From contig NC_049983.1 of the NCBI RefSeq assembly GCF_000003815.2, forward strand, positions 5,701,042 through 5,765,041: a DNA stretch of 64,000 bases, written 5' to 3'. This DNA is from Branchiostoma floridae. Lineage: Eukaryota > Chordata > Leptocardii > Amphioxiformes > Branchiostomatidae. Shown piece after piece: positions 10,887 through 21,639 of the stretch (position 1 is the first letter of the stretch; every line of letters begins with the position of its first letter). Under the pieces are notes generated by a model, which saw only the letters and a program-made list of their open reading frames with translations, had not been told where the DNA came from and did not search any database. The translations under genes and the position numbers were made by a program.

Positions 10887-11984
10887 AGTCTGTAACACTC
10901 ACTGTGTAGGACTACACCATAAGTGGAAAAAATGTGTAACAGAATTCTAATATACAGCATATACTCTTAAGTTAGACTTAGAGAAATACTGGCAGACAAG
11001 CATAGCTTTAAAATTTCTTCAATTTTTGTTTACAAACTATTCATCCAGAGTATTATGACCCTCAAATACCAATACCAATTATGAGAAGGCTGATTGTATT
11101 TGTAAACCCAATTGCCAGTTACAGATGTTACAAAATTTTAATGAGGTTTTAACTTAATTAATAACAATAATCAACAATCAACTTGAATACTGTAAATCAC
11201 ATAATGTTACACACTTGTCAATCTTCGCTTTTAGAAAATAAATATTTATCATATGACCACAGGTTATTGTTAAGTGCAATCATTGGAAACCACGTTTTAA
11301 TCATAAAGCTCAGGGCAAGGACAAAGAACATCAATCAAGTTTATGAAGATTTTTAATTTTGACCAATTTTCAATTTTTGCAGACTTGCCTTGTGTTCTTT
11401 GAGATGTTACCAACAGCAGGCCTTATTGGTGTGCTTATCGGCCTCATTCAAGCCGGAAATATCCCCACTAAAGTGTCTAGTATACAATAATGTAGTTTTA
11501 GTGAGTATATGGGCATAGTTTGCACAAGGTCAGTGAGAAAAATACTGTTTTGAAAACACACACTGTGTTAGGTTTATTATTTAGGTTTATTGTTTATTAA
11601 CTCAGAACATGCAGAATTTAAAAAAAATCAAAATTAATGATTAATAGACGTATTTAACTTACACACCCTTGTGGAGCTTAGAGCTCCTTTAAGATTCAAC
11701 TCAAGGGATGTTAGAGGTCTGACACTGACAGCATCATACAAACTCCTGGTTGACCTTATATATTTGTTTGTGGGACCAATATCATAATTAATTGACTACA
11801 TATGAAGATGTGGTGAGAGGATAGGTGTGTATCACCCTTACACGCTCTCACCAGCAATTAAAAGCAAGTTAAACAGAAACAATTGATCATTTAAAGTGAT
11901 ACCAAATAAACACGTCACACTGACAGCAAACGTACACATCCTTAAACAACTTGAATGTAAGTTCATCTGCGACGGTAATCAACA
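10887..11984. other. Unassigned stretch between the LRR cluster and PUS7
   Basis: AT-rich with no recognisable exon. A short open stretch after TTTTTGCAG (11374-11471) reads as a hydrophobic peptide but lacks a donor or a family match. The remaining PUS7 exons were expected here and were not found. Confidence 0.35.
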
Positions 11985-12258
11985 TTGTGTTGCAATTTTA
12001 AACTTTACATCAGTACAAAAAAATACAGAGCTTACCAACAAGCTTTCCATCAGTAGTTTTATCCTTATCAAGGTGCAATAACTTCAAAGCTGACTTCCAA
12101 GCACCTTTGACCCTTTGCTGACGTCACTCTTCCGGTCCGGATGTGTGACATAGGCTTTGGGTCATATCAACTTGATAAGGATCAAAGGTCTGATCGAAAG
12201 CTTGTTGGTAAGCGCTTTATTTTGTGTATGGATACAAAGTTTAAAATTGCAACATAAT
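11985..12258. mobile_element. Palindromic MITE/foldback, ~270 bp
   Basis: The left arm (GTTGCAATTTTAAACTTT ... GAGCTTACCAACAAGCTTTC) and right arm (GAAAGCTTGTTGGTAAGC ... GTTTAAAATTGCAAC) are imperfect inverted copies covering most of the element. The exact ends and target duplication are unclear. Confidence 0.6.
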
Positions 12259-12261
12259 CCT

Positions 12262-12806
12262 TAAAGGGATATAATGTAAAATTTTGGCGCCAAAGTGGTG
12301 GGAACGGGGCTCTAGCCAGCGTCCATTTTTCCGTCAATTGACGGAAATTTGCTGCATGTGACGGAAAAATTTTAAAACCAATCCATCAACCTTGACGGAC
12401 AAAAATCCTTGGTGGAAGCTACAGGCGGCTTGGGGACGCCATCCACGACCGTAAAAGCCACACACTGTTTGTTTTGCTATTGTTATTATTGTTGACGATG
12501 TGTGTCAGCGCCCTTTTGCATATGATAATCTCATTAAAAACCAGTTTTTCAAGGTCTCAGTTCAGTCTTTCTAACTCCTGGAATAGTGTTTTTGCGACAA
12601 TGGGAATTGGCTGACGGAAAAAAAATTCGAGCTGGCTAAAGCCCTGGGTGGGAAGTGCGCATACTTCAAGGCGTCCTCACGGCACAATACAGTCATATCA
12701 ATACGTTGTAAATATTGCTGTACAGTGTAATGAGGTAAACTCAATTCATAATGTAGAAAAATGACAGAGAACAGTGACTTTATTTTTTACATTATATCCC
12801 TTCAAA
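12262..12806. mobile_element. MITE with AAGGGATATAATGTAAA ends, carrying a nested hAT MITE
   Basis: The inverted ends are AAGGGATATAATGTAAA at the left and its complement TTTACATTATATCCCTT at about 12786-12803. The interior is interrupted by the 342-bp element at 12305-12646. Without that insertion the outer element is about 200 bp. Its right end stops about 45 bp from PUS7 exon 9. Confidence 0.65.
12305..12646. mobile_element. hAT-like MITE, 8-bp duplication GGTGGGAA
   Basis: A perfect 8-bp duplication GGTGGGAA lies at 12297-12304 and 12647-12654. The termini are CGGGGCTCTAGCCAGC and GCTGGCTAAAGCCCTG. The interior is rich in CGTCA/TGACGG motifs. Its ends are related to the element at 1105-1345. 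Being nested, it is younger than the element at 12262-12806. Confidence 0.88.
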
Positions 12807-12850
12807 CAACATCAATCACAATTCAACGCAATCGAATGTAAATGACATAC

Positions 12851-15800
12851 CTGCCCACATGGTGTGATGGCACAGACGTTGTCCCAAACCTCTGCATTCC
12901 AAAGTAATTGATGAAGCCGTTGTCCCGGAGTGACATCATCCCTGCTTCTATCTGTTCTGGACTTCCTGTGCAGTTTCTGAAAAGGGCAGGCGCTATACTT
13001 TAACAGGTGGTTACGACATCCTTAATGCAAATGCCTGTAGTCAAATACTGTAAATGCAGTGGGTTTTTTTGTGGTGGTTTAATGTTTGCGGTTTTCGCGG
13101 TGGCCGCTTCACTGCGTACTTAAAACCACCACAAACATTTTTCCAAGGCAGTAAGAGGCAATAAGTTCCTTTTCCTGCTACCACAAAATCAAATCTTCAC
13201 AAACTTAAATGCATTTAGAGTACACCAACTGTACAATGTACAAAATTTAGGGTAGGGTACTGGTACAGAAAATTCAGGTGCAGGTCCAGTGAATCAGGTC
13301 CAGGTCTGGACCTAAACCTGGACCAACAAGACAGGTGCCCCTGTCCTTGGTACTGAATGACACACCCGCAAGACTGGTGCCCATGACCCTGGTACTGAAT
13401 GACACACCAACCAGACCGGTGTCCCTATACCTGAATGACATACAAACAAGACTGGTGCCCCTGTCCCTGGTACCGAATGACACACCAACAAGACAGGTGC
13501 ACCTGTCCCTGGTGCTGAACGACACAAAAACAAGACTGGTGCCCCTGTCCCTGGTGCTGAACGACACAAAAACAAGACTGGTGCCCCTGTCCCTGGTGCT
13601 GAATGACACACCAACAAGACTGGTGCCCCTGTCCTTGGTGCTAAATGACACAAAAACAAGACTGGTGCTCCTGTCTCTGGTGCTGAATGACACAAAAACA
13701 AGACTGGTGCCCCTGTCCCTGGTGCTAAATGGCACACCAACAAGACTGGTGCCCCTGTCCCTGGTGCTGAATGACAAACCAACAAGACTGGTGCTCCTGT
13801 CCCTGGTGCTGAATGACACAAAAACAAGACTGGTGCCCCTGTCCCTGGTGCTGAATAACACACCAACAAGACTGGCGCCCCTATACCTGAATGACACACC
13901 AACAAGACCGGTGCCCCTGTCCTTGGTGCTGAATAACACACCAACAAGACTGGTGCCCATATGCCTAAATAACACACCAATAAGACTGGTGCTCCTATAC
14001 CTGACTGACACAACTACATGACTGGTGCCTTTTTTGACTGACACAAATACAAGACTGGTGCCCCTGTCCTTGGTGCTGAATAACACACCAACAAGACTGG
14101 TGCCCGTAAACTATAGTACCTGAATAACACACCAACAAGACTGGTGCCCCTGTCCTTGGTGCTGAATAACACACCAACAAGACTGGTGCCCGTAAACTAT
14201 AGTACCTGAATAACACACCAACAAGACTGGTGCCCCTGTCCTTGGTGCTGAATAACACACCAACAAGACTGGTGCCCGTAAACTATAGTACCTGAATAAC
14301 ACACCAACAAGACTGGTGCCCCTGTCCTTGGTGCTGAATAACACTCTAACAAGACATGGAAAACTTGTGAATGGGTGATACTTGAAACAATGGTACAAAG
14401 GATTCTGTTGTGTGGCGTATCCAAGGTCCACTTAGCCTCCATAGCAGGCTCTCTGGGTTTTTTTTGCTCATAATACACTTTTGCTGGCCATTTCTATTTG
14501 TACTGGTCGCTGATTGCTGGCCTTTTCTGACTGCCAACACCCATTAACCTTGGGGGTTGGCAGTCAGAAAATAGAAATGGCCAGCAAAAGTGTATTATGA
14601 GCAAAAAAAAACCAGAGAGCCTGCTATGGAGGCTAGGTCCACTGGCCTTTTAAAATCCTATTGTATTGTCATGTAAACAACACTAACTGCCTCTGTTTTA
14701 GACCAATAGTGACTGATCACTAATGACTATCAATTCCCCTCTACATCATTTTTGTTAATTTCTTGGATCTGCAGAAAAACGTGAATGCCTGTCCGTGCAT
14801 TCTGTTCATGTTCTCATCAGTCCAGAATCCAATCACCTGATATTTTGATGTCTGTTTTTTCTGGACTGGTCCAAGAAGAAAAAACCTTTTTTTTACCAAA
14901 CCCCTAAATATGGTAAAATTATGATTTCACTGATAAAAGACAACAAAACATATCTAAAACCAACAAATGTACAGTCTGGTTTAATTAACATTTGCTTGGA
15001 TCAGATTTTTAGGCACTCTATGATCTTCAATGTCTCAGTGGAAAAGGCCATAAGTTCAGTACATACTGTAACAGACTTACCTTAGCACAATGGTAAAGTG
15101 ATTGCCGCTGAGAAGCCCCAACTTTAGAGGCTGTTCTGTATATCTGAATGAAAACATCAAAGAACACCGCTATAAATATAGAATATACAACACGGGGTAT
15201 TCCGTATCACCCGAGGTATCAGCCCGACCCGTAGGGGGGCTGGGACCCAGGGTGATACGGAATACACCTTGCTCTCGAACAAAAATTGCAACGTTCCAAC
15301 ATCCGAATCAGGTATTCGAATTTTCGACCACGCTTCACTCAGCACGTTCAGAGTATGTTCAAATTATTCGGCGGAAGCCTGTGTGATACAACTTCAAAGC
15401 CTGTGTGAAACGGCTTTTTATCACAGGATCCGGAATACCTGTATTGAACGTTTTTGCGTCACAGGTATCATATAAAATAAGGTATACCTTAGTATAAATA
15501 ATGATATGACATGATATGTATATTAGAATAAAAAGATGTTTAAGACAATACAGTACATAAAGAACAGTCATACCTGAAGTTCCCAAGTACATATCTTGAT
15601 GTGTGCTTGTTGAGGTCACATAATCTTTCTGCTGCTATCCTAAAAGAAACATTAAATTTTGTGACAAAATGACAATAATTTCAAATAAAACTGCGACCAC
15701 TACAACTCTGAATGATAATAACGGAATTCAGCTTCAGTTATTCATCAGTGGATGATTGTACAGTAGATGTTTGACTAATGAATTGTGAAGCATAATGTTA

Positions 15801-18800
15801 TTATTAATGTAAGGAAAGTTTTGTCACCTTCTATTTCAATTGCTAAAATCATGACTGTCACATTATTCCAACAAGAAATTATAAATATGATTGCCAAAAG
15901 TATTTTAGCAAGGTTAAATGGCAACAAAAATGTTAGTAAAAGCTTTGAATTTTTTTGTCTGGGAGCATTTAACAAAGACCATAGACATTGCATACCTGTA
16001 TGCAGTCACCTCTTGTACAGTTATTGCCCTTTTGTCCTTTGTTCCTGCATATGCAAAGAAGCCAGGCCTCACCCTAAACATACAAAAGTACATGAACAAG
16101 TATCTTCTTCAAGACATACCCAAACCTTTTACTTTATTTCTATCAGCACACTTGAATAGTATATAATAGGGGTAAACATTGTCAAACAAATTACATTGGT
16201 GATCTGATTCCAGAATTTTTCAGACTTTCAAAATGTGTTAAATTTAAGCATATAACGTATTTGTTCATCGTACACATATTTTACAAGCAGCGCTGGTCCA
16301 TATATTACATTGTAAGTAATATGACTATGAATTATTTACCTTAGATTCATAGCCAGCATGTTAATAGCATCCATGGTGTCCAGGTTCTCTTTATACAGCA
16401 CAAAGTGACAGTAGTCTGGTCTGCCTTTGGGCCATTTGAACTTGTTCCGTTCTAAAATAAAAGACCAGATGTACATGTTATGATTGAGTATACATGGAAG
16501 AACTGTTGATACAAAAAGAAGTACTGTAAATGCAGAAATGTTCGCAGTGGATTAATGTTAGCGGTTTTTAACTTTAATAAAACCACCGCGAACATTTTTC
16601 TATTATGGTATTAGACTGCAGTCTATGGTGTTACGGCGAACTTAAATCCACCGTGAAAAGTCCTTTTTCCTGCTACCGCGAAATTAAATCCCCGCGAACT
16701 TAATTGCATTTACAGTATTTCCCAATGTCACACTTTTTTTTATTTTAATCGTAAAGCAAAAATGTTGAATGCCCCATTTTACTAATTGCTACTGAATGCT
16801 AGGGGCACCTTAGTACAGCAAAGCCAGGTGGTAAGTGACGCAGACCAGAGCATTGTAGGGGGTCTGGGGGAATCTTTTGTATGAAAATCTTTTAATCTTT
16901 AAATAAGATAAGTACTAGTAACAGTTGGAGACACTTTCTTCGGGGCAAACTTAGTGAAGTACAGGCCAACCTTTTTTTATAATTGCTACAAAACAACAAC
17001 AAAACTCTCTATGCTGATTGTAACACAGGAGCCCAAATTACAGTGTAGGGGATCCAAATCACAGCGCAGTGGCCCGGTATGCTGAGAAGTCCTGGTAAGA
17101 ACACTGGGCTTTGATTGACAACCCACCTCTAGCCTGATAACCTTTTCCATATTTGACCCTGATGACCTTTTTGCTGCCGACCTCCACGGTCTCACTCTGC
17201 AGTTCAGAGAAGAGTTCCTTGATGGCGTGGTGAACCTGGGTCCTCTGCTGCTTGTCTTCTCCTACCTGACAACACACAAAGTAGCCGGTTTGACATGATA
17301 GTGCCATTTTAAACCTTCTTCCAACACAAAGGTATTATAGTACATAGATCAAATTTTCAACAACCAGTCTTGCCGTCTTCAGGATCAATAATGATGACCA
17401 ATCACTGCAGAACATAAACTTGTGAGAGTTACAGACACATTATCTTGTGTTGATCTTCAATAAATGAAGAAAATTGTTGTAGCAGACAGATGGGTACTCA
17501 CAATCAAACCTGTACTACTAGTGACCACCTGTATATATATATATATTATATATAAGGAACACCTAGCTAATGTGACCACTTTTTGGTCATTGCTAAGATA
17601 AATACGCAAGAAGTAAATAATTTTTCCCATTGACACAAGCATTAGAAATCCTGTCAATAGCGACCACCTGTCCACATAGACCAGATTTCATCAATCCCTG
17701 AGTAACTGTAAAACTGTAAACAGGATTCTTAATGTTTAAATGTCATCCTGGAAAAATAATGTAAAGGCGCAAAAAGTCAAAGGCTAGTCAAAGGAGAGTC
17801 CTTCTATGTCTGTAACTGTACCTGTGCAGTGGGTATGACTATGAGCATTGACCATGACCATGACCATGACCATGAGCCTCTACCAGGCTCTGCAAATTGT
17901 TGGTCAAGGATGTTACAGTTAGTAGAAATTGGACAAATAGAGGGAATAGTGTGCCAGGGGAGTCAAATCACCAGAGTAGTCAGTATACGACCCACGTCCC
18001 ACGGTGTCTATTTCAGTATCTGTCCAATTTCTACTGTTTTACCAACAATCCGCTGAGCCTGTAGAGGCTGACCATTCAGTTATTCATGACTTTCTAACAT
18101 GTGGAAGTAGTTGTTAGACCATGACAATGGAAGACAACAATGATAACATTCTAGATGTTCTCACTTGTATATCAACAGTTGCTGATTTGTCCTTCGATTC
18201 CAGCAGATTTTCCAGCTTCTGCTTGTCTTCTTTTGAAAGCACATCATCAGCACTGGGAGCAGCCTGTGCACCACTATCTACTGGTGGGGATTTGTTGGTC
18301 AGCTGGACAATTTTCCCATGGACATCCACCTCTCTGACCAGGAAATCTGAGTACCTGTATGTGAGGCAGACAGCAGATACTGAAGCAAAAACACAATTGC
18401 AACCAAAACTGCAAAATGCACATGCAAAATTTTGCTCTATGTCAAAGTCTTGTTGAACCACTAAAGGTTTACAAAAAATGTAGGGCAAAGCAGCTGCACT
18501 GGATACCCTGTCAGGTCACCCTTTTTTGGGCCCCCAAGGGTAGGCACAAAGTTTGGCCTCTAAATAGTCTAATGTAGTTTTCTGAGAAAAACTTGGATCA
18601 AGGACAATCCTAGCTGCCCTTGACCCACTTTTTCCTTCAAAAAATTCCCATTACCTAATTCACTGCAAACATACCCTTGGTACTGGGTAACCTGTCAGGG
18701 TGGCCAGCCCAAACACTGGGCCCAGCCTTTTCTGCCAACCCAAACCAGCAACAGTCCACTGTAAATGCATTCAAGCAGCAGGACAAAAGACTGTTCGCTG

Positions 18801-19931
18801 TGATTTTAAGTTTGCAGTAGCACCATGCACTGTAGTCTCTTACTGCCATGGAAAAATGTTCTTGATGCTTTTAAGTTTGCGGTGAATTGGCAACACAAAA
18901 AAAAAACACGAACATAAAACCACAGTGAAAATGTCTGCATTTACAGTATCTCACCTTTGTTTGATGATACCGGAGAACCCCTCATGTTTGCTGATGTACT
19001 CTGTTATCCCAACATCTGTCTCCTTTGGTGCTAGACTGTTTACCCTGCTGGGAACCTTCTGAGCTGAGACACTGGTGCTGCCTCCGCTACGGTCCTCTGG
19101 GTCTGCTTCACCGCTATCCTCAGTGCCTTGTGAATCATCTTTTGTTTGCAGGAGAGAAAAATAAAATCATTGTTATAAGCTAATCATGTCCTTACAGTAT
19201 TTATGTATAGACTCGCTCCACCCATGCTTGAACTATTACTTCTTACTGTTTGAATGATAATCATCTACTAGTATTATAATACCCATTGGACAGTTTTAAA
19301 ATTACTCATCAACCCTATCAATATCAGTCTATTCAATGACTTAGAACAACTCTAATAGTCACACCATCATTTAGCTAGAGATAAGACTGTCACTTTACAA
19401 AATTGGTGTTTAAGGGGACCTGATCAAGAATGTCTCAAGAACACCAGGAGAACATACATGTGTGTAAGTATGCATGCCTCAGGCTAGGGATACCTAGCAA
19501 AATTATGAGAGTCAACGTTAAACTGAAGTTACACTGTACACAGAGTAGCACAGAAAAATGATTAGCTTATACTAAAAAAAAAGTCATCTCACTACAATAA
19601 AGCAGGGGTTTATGGCGACTGTTTTTGAAGTGTTTTTAAGCATTTTTGTCAGCCTTGCTATTTTGTCAGTTTTTTTCCTATATGTTGCTAAGTTGGCAGA
19701 CATGAATGCTATGGGACAAAATAAAAGAACACATCAAAAACAGTCTGAGGTGAACCTCTGCTGGAAGAGCACCATCTTACCTCCCAACAGGTCATCAGCT
19801 TCTTCAGACTTCTTGTGAGCTTCTCCTTTATCAGTTGTTACCTCAGACCCTTTTGAAATCTTGATCTTTTTTGCAGACTTCTCTGGTGGCTCTGGTTCAG
19901 CAGGTCTCTTCTCTTGTTCCATATCTGCCAT
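12851..19931 (-). CDS. PUS7: Pseudouridylate synthase 7 (TruD family), exons 1-9, 3' part not found
   Basis: The enzyme isomerises uridine to pseudouridine in tRNAs and mRNAs. Nine exons were joined by eye, all with AG acceptors and GT donors in matching phase: 19781-19931, 18955-19138, 18165-18354, 17127-17265, 16340-16451, 15996-16073, 15574-15639, 15081-15143 and 12851-12976. They give about 369 codons plus two bases. A charged N-terminus ([14 protein letters not shown], then a KKIKISK NLS-like patch) precedes the conserved [19 protein letters not shown] and RYSDFLVRE. The TruD catalytic motif GTKDKRA falls at about residues 269-275 (catalytic Asp ~272), and NYFGMQRFG at about 351-359. Human PUS7 is 661 aa, so the C-terminal ~290 residues are missing. 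No HSYQSYVWN-type exon was seen below 12851. Identity is very secure; completeness is not. Confidence 0.95.
13046..13222. mobile_element. TACTGTAAATGCA MITE (copy 1)
   Basis: Termini TACTGTAAATGCA and TGCATTTAGAGTA. The interior reads GGTGGTTTAATGTTTGCGG...ACCACCACAAAC and is itself partly palindromic. It sits in the PUS7 intron between exons 8 and 9. Related copies lie at 16522, 18757, 30947 and 55640, with fragments near 28770 and 47210. Confidence 0.7.
13300..14350. repeat. Minisatellite, 42-bp unit, with an 86-bp higher-order block
   Basis: The unit contains ACTGGTGCCCCTGTCC, then TTGGTGCTGAATGACACACC and AACAAG, and is 42 bp (14 codons). It repeats from about 13310 to 14350 with variants, some missing the GTCC-TTGGTGCTGAAT part. 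From about 14040 a 42-bp and a 44-bp unit alternate: GTAAACTATAGTACC begins at 14106, 14192 and 14278, giving exactly 86-bp spacing. Because 42 is divisible by 3, several frames on both strands stay open for over 200 codons. I do not consider them genes, since the array is inside a PUS7 intron. Confidence 0.93.
14433..14635. mobile_element. Long-armed hairpin MITE, hAT-like, 8-bp duplication GGTCCACT
   Basis: GGTCCACT flanks both ends (14425-14432 and 14636-14643). The inverted arms begin TAGCCTCCATAGCAGGCTCT and extend about 66 bp almost perfectly. A second, shorter palindrome (CTGACTGCCAACACCC / GGGGGTTGGCAGTCAG) forms the loop. It lies in a PUS7 intron. Confidence 0.92.
15185..15275. repeat. 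Inverted repeat in PUS7 intron 7
   Basis: GTATTCCGTATCACCC at about 15198 and its exact complement GGGTGATACGGAATAC at about 15253 form a 16-bp stem. The sequence to about 15480 is compositionally distinct (CpG-containing) and may be a transposon whose ends I could not define. Confidence 0.6.
16522..16717. mobile_element. TACTGTAAATGCA MITE (copy 2)
   Basis: Perfect inverted termini TACTGTAAATGCA and TGCATTTACAGTA. The interior contains the GCGGTTTTTAACTTTAAT and ACCACCGCGAAC motifs shared with the other copies. It lies in a PUS7 intron. Confidence 0.8.
17498..17690. mobile_element. Degenerate mariner-like MITE fragment
   Basis: It starts AATCAAACCTGT and carries repeated GACCACCTGT / GTGACCAC words, like the intact element at 62124-62951. 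The right terminus is eroded. A (TA)n run lies at 17532-17553. Confidence 0.4.
18757..18948. mobile_element. TACTGTAAATGCA MITE (copy 3), abutting PUS7 exon 2
   Basis: Left end CCACTGTAAATGCA, right end TGCATTTACAGTA at 18936-18948. On the - strand the element begins only four bases past the GT of the exon 2 donor (18953-18954), so it forms the intron's very first sequence. Confidence 0.75.
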
Positions 19932-20760
19932 AGTCCTGTTATCAATTATTACATAACATTAAACATCAGGCCATGGTGACTTGTTGATATGGATGACACC
20001 CGCCAACGTATCAATTTTCATCTGTTTCCCAATTTACAAAAAGTTTTTGACCATACTAGTAACGTTACTGTAAATCTTATAATATAAAGCAGAGAAGAAT
20101 AATATGAAAAGACGGATATTTGTGTTGTAAAATGCAAAAACTCAATTCCAAATGACTAGAAGAGAGAACAAAATGAAGAACATATTGTTTGGTACGACAT
20201 TATGTGTTGTGTCATTTGTTCAACCTTTCTGATCACATTGATTTCATAATCAAGTCTCAAGACAACTTTTTATTTTGGAAAAACTTTTTTATAATGTTTA
20301 TGTGCTCGCATCAGTTTTGGGGTTCCCAGATGTCATCCATATAATCAAAATCAACATGGCCTTATGTACATAGTAATCTCAACAAGGCAACGAGAGATAG
20401 CAAACTTCAACACCACTTGATGGTAAGCGCCCTCTGGCAGACCATATAGAAACTGCAGTATGGAAACACAAACAGATACACAAGACAAGACAGGCAGCAA
20501 ACACTATAATACCTACTCCCTGGGTGTGAAGTAACGAGTACAACAACACAAGCTCACATGCTAGTTTATATTAGTAATTAAAAATTTGTTACTTATCATA
20601 TTAATCGTAATTTGTGCACCAAAATTTTGCACATCTGCAGCATGTCATACCTTCGCGACTTGCCCTCTGGCGAAACTCCAAAACAAAGCTATGTCTCTCC
20701 GTCAGCTAACTCAGATCTTGCTTCCTACGTGCTGTAATTCAGTAGAAAATTCACAAAAGT
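19932..20760 (-). other. PUS7: PUS7 5' leader: non-coding first exon and intron
   Basis: On the - strand an acceptor (GATAACAG) precedes GACT-ATG at 19935, so the start codon lies four bases into exon 2 of the transcript. A matching donor, GCGAAG-GTATGA, occurs at 20651/20650. I therefore infer a non-coding first exon from 20651 to roughly 20720-20760. The ~715-bp intron between holds nothing recognisable. Confidence 0.6.
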
Positions 20761-20915
20761 TCACCAAAAACCCGAAATTTAGACGAAAACCCAGAAAATT
20801 TTTGATTTCCCTCTTTTCCACGTTTGACCCCGCGGCCATCCCACAATGCACCGTAATCGCCAACTGCGCAGGCGCCGTGACCCCAATTTCAAAATCGAGA
20901 AAAAAGTTTTTGAGA
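20761..20915. promoter_or_regulatory. Bidirectional PUS7/SRPK promoter
   Basis: PUS7 reads leftward from about 20.7 kb and SRPK coding starts at 20916, so both share one short CpG-containing interval. Visible candidate sites are an NRF1-like palindrome CTGCGCAGGCGCC at 20864-20876 and a ZNF143/THAP11-like TCCCACAATGCA at 20839-20850. Both are known from bidirectional housekeeping promoters. No TATA box is evident. The site calls are by eye. Confidence 0.65.
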
Positions 20916-21127
20916 ATGAGTTCCAGAAAAGGTGAGCGAAATTAGACCATTTTCTCGTCTTCTTACACCCGTGTCGTCTACAGTCTCGCTCAGGTTTGTT
21001 CTTATGTATCCTTCTGCTTCTCAGTGTTAGCGATCCAGGCCCGGAAAAAGCGGACAAAAGCGCCAAAGGGCCGACTGAAAAATGCGGCGTACCGGGACCG
21101 CAATCGTCAAGCTGGCAAGGGACAGGG
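20916..21127 (+). CDS. SRPK: SRPK-family SR-protein kinase, coding exons 1-2 (N-terminus only)
   Basis: Exon 1 is 20916-20931 (donor GTGAGC) and exon 2 is 21025-21127 (acceptor TTCTCAG, donor GTAAGT). Joined, they give 39 codons plus two bases, starting MSSRKVLAIQARKKRTK and continuing with a very basic stretch. Vertebrate SRPK2 has an isoform beginning MSSRKVLAIQARK, and SRPK1 begins with a similar MERKVLALQARKKRTK, so the match is specific. SRPKs are Ser/Thr kinases that phosphorylate RS domains of splicing factors. The kinase domain is not in the window, so the next exon must lie beyond 64,000 or was missed. It is head-to-head with PUS7. Confidence 0.85.
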
Positions 21128-21639
21128 GTAAGTGGAGATTTTGACATGTTGTGTTCGGTGGACGTTATACTTGTCAACATCACCGAATGATCGATTCTAC
21201 TAAATAAACACCACCCTGTTTGCTCTACTTATTGTTGTCATCTTGTCCTGAGCGTAAAAATCGCCAGCTCGTACGGTTTCTCGTTTCATCGTGAAAGACT
21301 TGCGCCCATGCTCACGCCCGCTATCCGATACATGTATTAGTACCACACGAATCCATCATGTTCTAAACTAGCCGGCCATTTCCTACAATATTTCCCCCCT
21401 CCCCCTTTTATATATTCGTGATGGCATCTAGACTACGTTCGTGTGCCATATATTGGCTGCTTGCTAGGAGTTAGTATAACCTTGCCAAACGACCCAAGTG
21501 TGTTGAAGATTATGTCATAGCTGAGAAAAGCGCAGTGGTGTTTTATTTGCGCGGGAGGGACAAGGTTGTGTGAGGTCAGGGCATCTGTCTGAGTCTCTGA
21601 CCCGCACATGGGGTGGGGAGGGATCTTCCTTGTCAGTCC

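Noticed and set aside
11374-11475. Possible exon after TTTTTGCAG coding FEMLPTAGLIGVLIGLIQAG
   Set aside because: Good acceptor and membrane-like peptide, but no donor, no recognised family, and no partner exon. It does not fit PUS7 on the other strand.
13274-14086. Open frames of 228-270 codons in and around the 42-bp array, on both strands
   Set aside because: They are open only because the repeat unit is a multiple of three. They lie in a PUS7 intron, encode pure tandem repeats, and have no splice or start support.
15075-15143. Acceptor at ATATACAG (about 15136) for PUS7 exon 8
   Set aside because: It breaks the reading frame. The upstream acceptor CATTCAG (exon start 15143) restores [20 protein letters not shown].
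17829-17876. His-Asp repeat peptide (ACCATG repeats)
   Set aside because: A short CATGAC hexamer microsatellite in a PUS7 intron, not an exon: no splice phase or homology fits.
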